Source: Caenorhabditis remanei (taxonomy: Eukaryota > Nematoda > Chromadorea > Rhabditida > Rhabditidae). From it: a DNA stretch of 64,000 nt. Positions 24,601 to 35,800 of the stretch are shown piece after piece. The stretch covers positions 124,001 through 188,000 of the forward strand of contig NC_071328.1 in NCBI RefSeq assembly GCF_010183535.1. The letters run 5' to 3'. Position 1 is the first letter of the stretch, and each line of letters starts with the position of its first letter. The notes under the pieces were generated by a model. That model saw nothing but the letters and a program-made list of their open reading frames with translations. It was not told the origin of the DNA and ran no database searches. A program made the translations under genes and the position numbers.

Positions 24601-27600
24601 GGAAACATCGTGGAATTTGAATTGTGTATTCCGACCGAGTCAAATCAAATTCATTTCCAAACGACATCCACGCGATCAAGTGGAAATCGTAAAATACTCA
24701 TCACCAGTTCCAGTTGCACTCAATAAACCATTCATCAACATCTTGGATCAAGTCTCGGAAATGCAATCATTGGAATGTCATCGTCGAGTTACGAATCGAA
24801 TTGAGGAGTTGTTGGATCGACAGATGCTTTCGTTTGCTCAGCAGATGGTTGATGAGACTTTCTGCAGGAATCGGCTGAAGGTATAGGATTCTCCACTCAT
24901 AAACGTAATCCAAACCTCATTTTCAGGAGCTACCGCGTCGCATCGATATCGATTACCTCCGTACATCATGGGGATTCACATTGTCAAGTGAACCATTCTT
25001 CAGATCTCTTATCAAGGCTTCTATCAAATTTTCTATTAGTAAAAATTTCTGCTCTATCGATAGTTTTCACGAGTTAGTAACTTTCCAGCCCGCCAACTTC
25101 GCAAAGAGCAAATCCCGATTCCCTCGGAACTCGGCCGCTCGATGCTCGGTGTCGTCGATGAGACGGGACGTCTCCAATACGGACAAATTTTCGTTCAATA
25201 CACAAAGAACCTGGCGCTTAAACTTCCACCGAAAAACGCGGCTCGTGAAGTGCTCACAGGCACCGTACTTCTCACCAAGAATCCGTGCATCGTCGCCGGA
25301 GACGTCCGAGTTTTTGAAGCTGTCGATATTCCAGAATTGCATCATATGTGTGATGTAGTGGTGTTCCCACAACACGGACCACGTCCACACCCGGATGAAA
25401 TGGCTGGATCGGATTTGGATGGAGATGAATATTCCATCATTTGGGATCAACAGTTGCTGCTAGACAAAAATGAGATTCCGTTTGATTTCACGTCTGAAAA
25501 ACAGAAAACTGAATTTAAGGTAGACTAAAACTTCAATATCTCGAGATTATGTATATTTTCAGGAAGAAGACATTGACGCCTTGATGCGAGAATTCTATGT
25601 GAAATATCTGAAACTCGATTCCGTCGGCACCATCTCAAACAGTCATCTTCACAATTCCGATCAATACGGTTTGAACTCTCGTGTATGCATGGATTTGGCA
25701 AAGAAGAACTGTCAAGCCGTGGATTTCACAAAGTCAGGACAACCGCCAGACGAATTGGAAAAGAAATGGAGAAGAGACGAGGAGACGGGAGAGATGATTC
25801 CACCAGAGAGAGCTGAACGAGTTCCCGATTATCATATGGGAAATGATCATGCTCCAATGTATGTCAGCCCACGATTGTGTGGAAAACTGTTCCGTGAATT
25901 CAAAGCGATCGATGATGTGCTGAAAATCTCGGAGGAGCGAGATGAGCAGGTGGAGATTACGATTGATGAGACGATGATGATTGATGGGTATAAGGAATAT
26001 ATGCATAGTGCGCGGGAAGACTTGTCGAGGTATAATGCCCAGTTGAGATCGATGATGGAGAATTATGGAATTAAGGTAGGCGGATTGACAACGGAAGGCT
26101 CCCGAGTGACCGTGAAGTTATAGGACGTGACTTATATCATTGAAAAGCTGAGAAAACGCTGATTCCCCATATATATTCAGTTTTTGCATTAGGACCGCAG
26201 CGTGGTACGTCGGTATGGTAATGACTTGTCAGTGGTCCAAACTTTGACCTTGTTTTTCTCGAATACCAGACTTGAGGGCAAAAACTGAATATATTTTTGG
26301 AATCAGCGTTTTCTCAGCTTTCCAATGACATAAATCACTTCCTATAACTTCGCATTCACTCTGGAGCCTTCCTTAGTGAGATTTGATGGAAACTCTTAAA
26401 TTCTATATATTTCAGACGGAAGGAGAAGTGTTCTCCGGCTGTATCGTCGACATGCGTAACCGAATTTCGGACAAAGATCAAGACGACATGTCGTTTTACA
26501 ACACGAATCAAATGATCGAGACGAAAGTGACCAATCTGTTCAAAAAGTACCGAGAACACTTCTTTGAAGAATTCGAAGGCGGATGGCAAGCGAACACAGA
26601 AGTGACGAGTCGACATGGAAGTGAAACGAACATTCTTCAGAGACAATGTCGGGCTCCAAGTAATCGAATGATGAGGAAGGCGGTTGCCTGGTATAGAGCA
26701 TGTTACGAGGAAGCACGAGTCACTCGGGAGAATAAGAAACTGTCGTTTGCTTGGTTGATGTTTGATGTGTTGGGAATGGTGAAACAGATAAGAAGTCTTA
26801 CTTCTGAAACGATTATGTTGGGCAGTTCGAATCCACTCTATACTATGATGGACTCTCACAGAAAGCAATATCTAATTGATAACTCTGCCAAGTTCTCCGA
26901 ATTCCGAGAGTTCACAGCACACCCAGAAGATGGACATCAAGTGGAGAGAGCACTGGAAATCGTTTGGATGTATGCGGAAATGAATCCGGGATTAGACGAG
27001 GTTCTATTCCTTCTTAATGAATGGGCGAGAGCATCAAAACTGTTCGATAATCATCCGATTCGAAGCTATCATTTCTCGTTGCTTTTCATCCTTTTCGCTA
27101 CCAGACAATTCTCGTCGGTTGATGGAAATGCGGCGGCGTTTTTCAATAAGATTGATGAGAGACAGTGGAGAATGGGAGAGGAGCATCAGATGGAGCAAAG
27201 AGAACCGTTTAGTGAAAAGGAGAAGTCGAATATGGTCAGGATTATCCCGAAATTGTAGAAAAGTTTATGAAAAACTTAATTCCAGACAGTCAAATTCCTC
27301 GAATTCCTCGCTTCCCGAAAATTCCGTAAAATGGCGAATCTCTCGTTCCGATCACTCGATTTCTCATCGATATTCATGCGTGGCGAATGGCAAATCTTCC
27401 ACGTGGCAGCACTCAAAACCTACTATAACGTGTTGTTCAATTTGCGATTCGAGGAACTTCCCGTCACCACTGATCCATCGATGACGGTCCGATCGATAAT
27501 TCGAGAGAACGAACCATTCGTAATCGAGTTGCCCGGTAAGTAATGGGATTTTCGTATCAATTTCCATGTTTTTGTGTACTTTCAACGATTCTTCTCTTAC

Positions 27601-28298
27601 AAGGGAAATCTTTGGAGACGCGGCTTTCAAACAATCTATAAATTCATCATAGGTACTTTCGACTTCGAGGAGTTCATTTCTGCAGTTAAAACTGGCTAAA
27701 TGTTTCTGCGAGCAGAGTTATGAGCTCTCAAACTTTTAATATGGTTAAGCTTCCTCACATGAAGTTCCAAATCGGCAAATAGTGTAGGCCATATGAAAAG
27801 TTTAAGAGCTAATAACTCGGCTCGCAGAAACAATTAGCCAGTTTTCACTGCAGAAATCGGCCTTCGGAGTCGAATGACCAAATTTATAGATTGTTTGCAA
27901 GCCGCGTCCCCAAAGGCTTCCCTTGTTAGTTTCTGCAAGGATTAAGTTACTATTCTTCATTTTCAGCCGACGCCAACCGTGAACTGGTCCATCGTAAGCT
28001 TGTCCAGCACACCGGCGTAGAGGAGATCTTCATGCGAACTATGGAGAAATCAATTCGTGCTCATGATGATCAACAGAAGACTAATAGTAAGTTTAAGAAA
28101 ATCTTTAGGTGAAATTGTATATTTCTTTCAGTCCGATACCTCGTGTCGACACGAGGAACACTCGAAGCAATGTACAAATTGCGTCAACTCGTCGCCGTCA
28201 AAGTGCCCATCAAAACGTATGTGACAGGACAAGAGATTTCGATACAAATGGCTCGTCTGTGCTATGAGAAGATTATCAAGGGACACATCAACACTTGA
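21681..28298 (+). CDS. Cellular RNA-dependent RNA polymerase, EGO-1/RRF-1 class
   Basis: Sixteen exons: 21681-21788, 21876-21971, 22017-22085, 22267-22623, 22679-22954, 23135-23326, 23372-24181, 24258-24437, 24503-24880, 24927-25038, 25089-25519, 25563-26075, 26416-27234, 27286-27535, 27967-28086, 28132-28298. Every phase agrees and the product is about 1625 aa, the length expected for EGO-1 or RRF-1. The catalytic double-psi beta-barrel motif DLDGDEY (about residues 968-974) is intact and preceded by FPQHGPRPHPDEMAGS. Upstream landmarks include VFRPSQIKF and MLGVVDETG. Such polymerases copy Argonaute-targeted mRNAs into secondary 22G small RNAs for RNAi and germline silencing. I cannot tell ego-1 from rrf-1 orthology by eye. 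Exon 5 could read through its intron in frame (22955-23134), but both splice sites are good and the readthrough sequence looks intronic. Introns 12 and 14 are filled by inverted repeats. Confidence 0.93.
26093..26373. repeat. Inverted repeat inside RdRP intron 12
   Basis: The arms begin GGAAGGCTCC and run through GAAGTTATAGGA and AGCTGAGAAAACGCTGATTC on both sides of a spacer centred near 26230. The hairpin occupies most of intron 26076-26415. The intron start itself reads as an open frame to 26123 and could be mistaken for an alternative C-terminus. Confidence 0.75.
27600..27925. mobile_element. MITE in RdRP intron 14, CAAGGGAA ends, TTA duplication
   Basis: The ends CAAGGGAAATCTTTGG and its imperfect complement are flanked by TTA at 27597-27599 and 27926-27928. 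The internal arms are inverted repeats of about 130 bp. Terminal octamer and target duplication match the foldback at 10214-11005, so both belong to one superfamily. It makes up most of intron 27536-27966. Confidence 0.8.
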
Positions 28299-28796
28299 TT
28301 TTTCGATCTTCTTTTTAACTTTATTGCCCCGCCCTCTTTTTAATAAGTATTTTATGCTCCGCCCCTTTTCTTCTAGATTTTTTATAGTTCCAGTTTTCTT
28401 TTCCCCAGAATTTTACATTTTTTAATTACCACATATTTCTATCGTTCTTGAAACCAAAATCCCTCGTTTTCCGCCCTAGAATTTTAATAGTTCATTTATC
28501 ATTGAAATGCCGTGTGAATACAGCATCATTGATACCTTTTTCATAGCTCCCGCTTTTCTAATGTTACATTGTTTAATTATTACTCCCTTTTTTGTCCCCA
28601 TACTTTTGCTTCTTTTCCTGTTTTCTTTGTTGCTCAGAATCGAGATACCGGCGAGAAAAGATGAATCTCAGCGCCGGTGGTCTGATTCAATGAATTGTCA
28701 GTTAATTTATATTATAGTTTTTTTTTTTCTAAAGGTGAGTCTTCACATAGCTCTGTCAACAATGGAGTGAGAGTCGGAAAGGAGGTCATTAGGAGA

Positions 28797-29330
28797 GATT
28801 TTCAAGCCTGAAACAGAGACGGATCGGCCCGATTTTTGACAAAACTGTTGTAACATTCAGTAATGGCCATAACTATAACAACGCTGGCCGTTTTCAGTTG
28901 AAAATGTCCAGGGGCGTGTCTTAATATCCCTGATTGTCCTCCCATCAAGTTAATTTTAATGCATCGTACAGATCAAACGTAGAACTTCATTTTTGTAGTT
29001 AACAACTTTTTTTGCACGGACACTCCCTAGAGATTTATGACCATTTTAAAACGACGCCTCAAAAATCGCTCAATTTTGCACTGAAATTGGTCGATTTGAG
29101 ACAGAAACTACTTTCTCGATACGTAACTTGCTAGGGAGGGCCCGGACAAAAAAGTTGTCAACTACAAAAATGGATCTCTACTTTTGATCTGTACGATCCA
29201 CTAAAAAATTTTACTTGGTGGGACAATTAATGATACTAGGACACCCTCTCGAAGTTATGGTCATTACCGTATGTTACAGCAATCTTATCAAAAAGTGGGC
29301 AGACCTTTCTCCGTTTCAGGCTTGAAAAGC
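28797..29330. repeat. Imperfect foldback element downstream of RdRP
   Basis: The left end TTTTCAAGCCTGAAACAGAG and the right end with CCGTTTCAGGCTTGAAAAGC are inverted. Matching internal segments include GGCCATAAC/GTTATGGTC, GATCGTACAG-like and TTGTAGTTAACAAC-like arms. No coding capacity. A target duplication was not resolved. Confidence 0.65.
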
Positions 29331-29603
29331 TTCAAACTACGGTTTTTCAATTCTCAGCAAGACCATTAAGATTTGATTAATCAGTCTGGATACTTAATTT
29401 TGTACAGTAATGACCATATAACGACAATCAATGATTCTTATCCTATCACTTCTTGTCCTTCTCAATTCAACACCCTCTTCCTTTGTTCCGCTTCCCTCTG
29501 GTCAACAATAATTTTTCTCGTCGTATCTCTCTCTCCCTCACTATCTCAGAAAGACCTCTTTTCCCTCTGTTTCCCTCTTTTTGTCACTGAACGCTCCGCA
29601 ACC

Positions 29604-29611
29604 GCGTCGCG
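29604..29611 (+). promoter_or_regulatory. GCGTCGCG element upstream of GZF-1
   Basis: An octamer in AT-rich sequence, 190-197 bp before the GZF-1 ATG. The 11-mer GCGTCGCGTGC at this site is also present upstream of GZF-3 at 53195-53205, and the octamer occurs, complemented, upstream of GZF-2. A regulatory role is inferred from the shared position only. Confidence 0.4.
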
Positions 29612-29800
29612 TGCAACGGCACTGGTGGCTCTATTTGGAGGGAAGTACTGGGGAAGGAATAAGAAGGAAAGATGATGGAGAATTACGATTTTTGGTTTTT
29701 AGAGGCAGAAAACTCAATAAATGCTGAATTTTAATAAAATTAACTTATTCTATCAATTTTTATCGTTACAGAACCAACAAAAAACGTGGAATCAGAAGAA

Positions 29801-32800
29801 ATGCCGACTGGTGATACTAATTTGAAATTCAATGATGGGTAAGTATTATATTTATTAATTGTTTGCCGTTCACTGGAAAATAAAAAACAAATTTTTGGCT
29901 TTTGAATGAAAAAGCGTTTTAATTGAAGTTCACTGTCTCCCACACTACGAAACAGAACTGCAAGAAACGTGAAGCCGATTTTTTCACGTTTTAATTCATT
30001 TATTTTATTTTTTGCACTGAAAATCCAGTATTTTTAGGTTTTTAGACGACAGAATGGATGAAAAAAGGTCCCATCCTACAGAATTGTAAAAAATAAAATT
30101 CTCTATCTTATGAGCTAAAAAACGTGAATTTTGGTGAGAAATTGACTTTTTTGATACAGGAAAACTGATTTTCAGAATATTGAGTATAACTTTTTTGGCA
30201 GAAAACAGTTTCGAACAAAAATTGCACATTATGTACTTGAGGATTCTCCGAACCTGTAACAATTTTTAGAAAAAAGAAATATTGGATGAAATGGCTGAAA
30301 ATCTCATTTTTCTGAAAATCAGTTTTCCTGTATCAAAAAAATCAATTTCTGACCAAAATTCACGTTTTTTGGCTCATAAGATAGAGAATTTTATTTTTTA
30401 CAATTCTGTAGGATGGGACCTTTTTTCATCCATTCTGCCGTCTAAAAACCTAAAAATACTGGATTTTCAGTGCAAAAAATAAAATAAATGAATTAAAACG
30501 TGAAAAAATCGGCTTCACGTTTCTTGCAGTTCTGTTTCGTAGTGTGGGAGACCGTGAAGTTCTCAATTTACCTTAAAAAGACTTACGTTAGAGTTGTAAT
30601 GGAAATTCTCCAAGCCAAGCTATGGCAGTGGGAAATTGAGTTAACACAGTGGTAAGGCCCCGCCCATAATTCAAAACTTTTAACAGATACATCCTCCTGA
30701 AAGACTTGGAAGTATGGTACTCAAAGGGGTTCATCGCTTCGGAAGACGAAATTCGATTTTTCAAAAAAGATGGGAAAGATGCTTCTGATGTTTATACAAT
30801 TGGTGAGTTTTTCTATTCTACGTGGTATATCTTTTTTATAAAAAAAGATATCAAAAAGTTGCCAACAGACAAAATATAACTGAATACTTATAAAATCTTT
30901 CTTCAGTTGAAAAAACTTTGATGGCTCTCAAGGCAATTGAGATATTGTGCACCAAAGTCTTGCTACCTCTATTAGAGGTTTTACAGTAGATTATCCAATT
31001 TTCCTTATGCCACTAGTAGGCGGAATTATATGGATTTAGACTAAAAATTTACAGTACTAAAGTGGAATGCACTCCAACTTATGTCTAAATCCCCAGTAAG
31101 TGAGGAACATGAATATTTTGGTAACCTGGAAATCTGATAAAATAAAAATGATGAGGAATTAGTGAGCAAATTGTGACATCAGGATGAACCCTATAAAAAT
31201 ATAGTCGTTTTCTTCTAGAACAAATTACATTTCATAATTTTTTTAGCTTCACTGATTCAACAAAACGGAAAGGAGTTCCCATTCCGAAACCAACCGATAT
31301 CATCTCCTTCGAATGCTTCCGATGTCCAGAATCCCACAGGTCGCATTAATCGTACTGATGTCATCTACGTGAGGCATCGTGGTCCTTGGATAGCATCGGA
31401 TCAAGGCTGCCCGGAACCATGCAGTTCAGCTGAAATGAACAATCGGAATCGTACATCAAGTCCATCACGACATTCTCAGAATATCCGTCCATATACTTCC
31501 CCTAATTATACTCTAGAACCACCGCCTGGAATCCCTCGTCCGACACCATTAGCTCAAAACAAGCCACTCGTTGCTCGTCCGGGAGGATTTGAGGGATCAA
31601 AATCAACATCGATTTCAGACATAAATCAAACTGTAGGAGGCTATGATATAAAACCACCACCAGGACTTCCCATTCCATTTAATCCCTATGGTTTCGGATC
31701 GAGTTCTGCTCAAAACGATCCAGTGGCTTCTCAATTGTCTCAGAGCAACTATCCACAAGCCACCGTGGGTGGCCAAATCAGAGCATTTAACATTGAGCCA
31801 CCACCAGGTCTTTTTCTTAAAAGAGCGTCGGATAATCAGCAGTTTGATTCTGCTCAAAATTTCCAAGATACTGAAGAATCAGAATCACAATCTCAAAACC
31901 ATCTACCAGAGATGCCAATCCCAGAAGTAGATAATAATACAGATATGGAACTACCACCAGGTCTTCTTATTCCAAGACCAGATGATGTGATTCAAGTGGT
32001 ACAATCTGAATCAGCCGTTACCGAGACACCAACATCTGACAAAAAGTTGCCCACCGCTTCTAATTCAGAAGAAAATCAAACTGGGAACTTTGATATCGAA
32101 ACACCACCAGAACTCTTCAGTTCATCTGAAATCAATCAAGAGCAGTCATTTGACTCTGCTTCAGTACCAACCAAAGGTTCTCTAGAGGACGGATCAGAAG
32201 AATCAACACCAGAAATGTCTGCTTTATCCGCAATGTCATCACCTTCGAATGCTCCCGGACGTTCACATCTCCTGAACTCCACAGGTCGTTTAAATCGAAC
32301 TGATGTCATCTACGTGACGGATCGGGGTCCTTGGATAGCTTCGGATCAAGGCTTGCCGGACTCGATCCGTTCAGCTGAAATGAAAAATCGGAATAGTACA
32401 TCAAGTCCACCACGACACTCTCCGAATTACCATTTATATTCTCCCCCTAATTATACTCTGGAACCAAATGAGCCAATATCAGAGGCAGAGGTTGACGAGA
32501 GACTTGTAGAATCAACGCCAGAATCTAATTCAGAAGTAGACCACAATGAAAACTTTGATGTCGAAACACCACCAGGACTCTTCAATTCAACTGCTACCAA
32601 TCAAGAGCAGTTATTAGACTCTAATCCAGTACCAACCACAGAGCAATCTGAATCTGCTCAAGATGAACCAATTGAAGAATCTACACCAGACACCCCTGCT
32701 TTATCAGTAGATCAAGCCAGTCATCTCAAAGTTGGTTCATCTCAAAACGATCCAGCTGACAAAAACTCTCAAAACAAAGAGAGTAAACCAGAAGATGCCC

Positions 32801-35800
32801 ATTCGCAAGGTTCGGAATCAACTCCCATGATGCCAGACAAGCCAGAAGACTCAGTTAACTTAGAGGTAGACAAACCAAGTGAATCTGAGCCGAAATCCAC
32901 CGTAATGCCATTGATATTATTCAACAATATCACGGGTAACAGTGATTACATTTATCATGATTGTCCACTGTTTAACAACAAAAATGAGCCGGAGGATGAT
33001 AGAATTACAGGTAAATACTTTTTTGGAAAACTGAAGCCAAATTATCAAATATTTATTTTAACTTTAAAAATAAATTGTTTCAGGACCAGAAATAATCGAG
33101 GAGATGGAGAAACTGATGTCCCACATTGATATGGATTCATGGTGTAAAGAATATTCAACATACTTTTTCTTTTTGTCCGAGCGGGTTTCAAAAATTGGCA
33201 TGCGAGATCGAATTGTGAGTGTCATTATAAATCCTTGGATATAGCAAACAGATTATTACTGAAAATCGACAAGCTGATTCAAATTTGATTGATTTCAGAC
33301 AATATGTCGTTTCTGTCGTATAGCACCAAATAATGGAAGCGACATAGTCAAACATCTGTTCAGTGAGAATCACATTGAGCATCTTTCAAAACATCAAATA
33401 TCCAAAACATCATTCTCCTTCTGGAGCACACACTTTGAGATGTGCAAGAGGACAACCGCTCATCGGAAACTGAGAAAAGACAAGATCCCATTGTTCGAAT
33501 CGTTTGAATATTCGGAAAAGGAGAAATTAGAGGTCTCGGAAGTCAATGAAATTGTGGAGTTGTTCTCAAGAATCAAAGATGTCGAATTTATGAACCGGCA
33601 GTGTTTCGTAGCTATTTTGTTCGAAAGAAGAGGTGCACCGGTGAGTGGAATCTCATCTTCAAGCTCAAAAACTGAAAAAAACTTACTCGAAATTCCAGAA
33701 ATTCTGCCACACATGTCGAGTCCCAATGCCTACATTGATCTATGACTATGCTTCCCATATATTCTCAAAGAGTCATCTGACTTGTCTTCGTGGCGTCTCA
33801 CAAGCAGACATCGACTTTTGGATTGAAGTGCTGAAATTTCCGATCGGCGAGACTACTGATGAGATCACTATTAGTGAGTGAGCACTTTCTAATCTGGCAA
33901 GTCTTTACCTAACTCCTCATACTATTTTAATCCTTTGTTACTACTTTATCTATGTTGTTATGTGATTAAAGTGTTGTTATTTTCTTGTTTTACTGCTTCG
34001 TGAGTCCCAATGCTAATAAACCTACCCGTGTTAGATCTACATGCCGTTCTATTTGTTCGATTTCTCTCAATATACATATAGCACCTGGAATACCATCGAA
34101 GCTTATAATTTGGATGGAGTTTTTGGAAAAAACACCAGAAAAAAACGCCGCACTGATAAACTTTTGGGTATCTAAGAGTTTTACGGTATTCGTACACCAC
34201 TCACTAATCCTTATTCAGTTCCTCCCCGAAGCCTGTTAACATTTCCAGATAAACCAATATTCGATGTGATTCCACTGTGGATGTCTAGAAGAAACTATGA
34301 CCTGCGACGCCTCGAGCCATCAGAAATCGACCTACTAGTCTCGCTGGTTAGAAATCTAAGCTCGACATTCGGAAACTCGTACTTGGCTAATTTCTTCGAT
34401 TTGATGTATTTGCCAGTGAGTAATTACGTCATTTGGTACTCTCTTAACAGTTTTGTTCCGTGTCGTCAAAAATTTGTCTGGGCACTTAGATAACTGATTT
34501 CGTTTCCAGGATGAATGCATAGCATGTAAGGAACGCTTGGGACCACGAATCCTGGGACCCCGTTCGATGTGCTTCATAAAACATATTCTCTCGGAAAAGC
34601 ACTTGAAAACGCTCACAAGAATACCAGAGGAGCACTATAATTTCTGGGTTAACATCCTGAATTTGGAAAAATCCACGAAAAAAGTCTACTCGGAGGATAA
34701 AATTCGAGTACTTACGAATAGAAGTGAGTTACTTGAATGAGATCTATCTATTGACCATCTTTTAGATACCAACCCCATTCCACTATTCGACTTCAAACTG
34801 GATTCCGTCCTCCTACCAAGTAACTCCTTTGACCGCCGTTGCTCTCAACCATTCCAATATTTTTCCAGAAGAACAACGTGCTAGAAAAATTGATCTTTTG
34901 TTCAAAATTTATGAATTGATCGACGAACAAGTGTGGAGTACTGACCCTCTGAAATATGGAAACTCCGGGGAAACAATTGATTCTAAAGAAGTCACCTGTT
35001 TTACATGTTATGCTCGCAAGGAAAAGTTCAAGACACAGCAGCAACTTGTTTCGCATCTCTTTTCAAAACGCCACGTGGATTATTATGTAAGTTGCGTAAT
35101 CATAGAGATGAGACCCCACAAATCGGAGAGAAACGTTTTGCGAGAACCACGAATCGGGGAGGAACAAATCGGGGAAAATGGGGCAGAGTCGCGAAGAAAA
35201 ACAGTGCTGTGTTTTTACAGTAATTTTAACAGGAAAAATTAACATGAGTAAATTTTTTTGCAACTTTTTTGCAACGCCATTTCTTCCCAAATTGTGTTTC
35301 CCGCTTTTTTGGTTCCCCGATTCGTTTGTTCCCGACTCGTGGGATCTCATAGAGATGTCTTCACAATAACGTACGAAAGATGTTTCTACTTTTCAGCTCA
35401 TCCCATTCGGTTTCTCGGAAAGAGCATTCTTGTGGTGGAAGAGGACATTGGAGACCCTGGCGAACATTGACAGCTCTCAAATTGAACTCGCTATGGAATC
35501 GTCTAGTGCTCAGTCCGCGCTTCCAGAGGAACAGGAAACCCAAGACGCTGAGCTGTTTCGAGAAGGCTCAAAATCAGAAGATGACATAACGACGGATGAA
35601 GAGTTCAGAGATAATGAGGAAGACGAGAAAAAAGAAATTGAGCCAAGTAAGCAAAAAAATTTCGCGGAACGATTTGTAGTGGAAAGAGATCAAATACCAT
35701 TTTGTTAAACTTTGAAGACCTGAAAAGATTGATTAAAGCAATTTTTCCGCTGAGAGAGCATTTCGAAAAAATAATGTAGATAATCCTTAATACTACCCGG

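Larger units (their letters stand above)
28299..29800. other. Intergenic between RdRP and GZF-1
   Basis: This is the 3' flank of the RdRP gene, an inverted-repeat element at about 28797-29330, and then the GZF-1 promoter region, with a CT-rich stretch and the octamer GCGTCGCG at 29604-29611. No additional gene is supported. Confidence 0.55.

Noticed and set aside
26076..26123. Alternative RdRP C-terminus ending RVTVKL
   Set aside because: This is the start of the hairpin intron; the downstream exons continue the RdRP family sequence in phase.
30005..30482. Mirror open frames of about 66-85 codons
   Set aside because: They arise from the palindrome in GZF-1 intron 1 and carry no coding signature.
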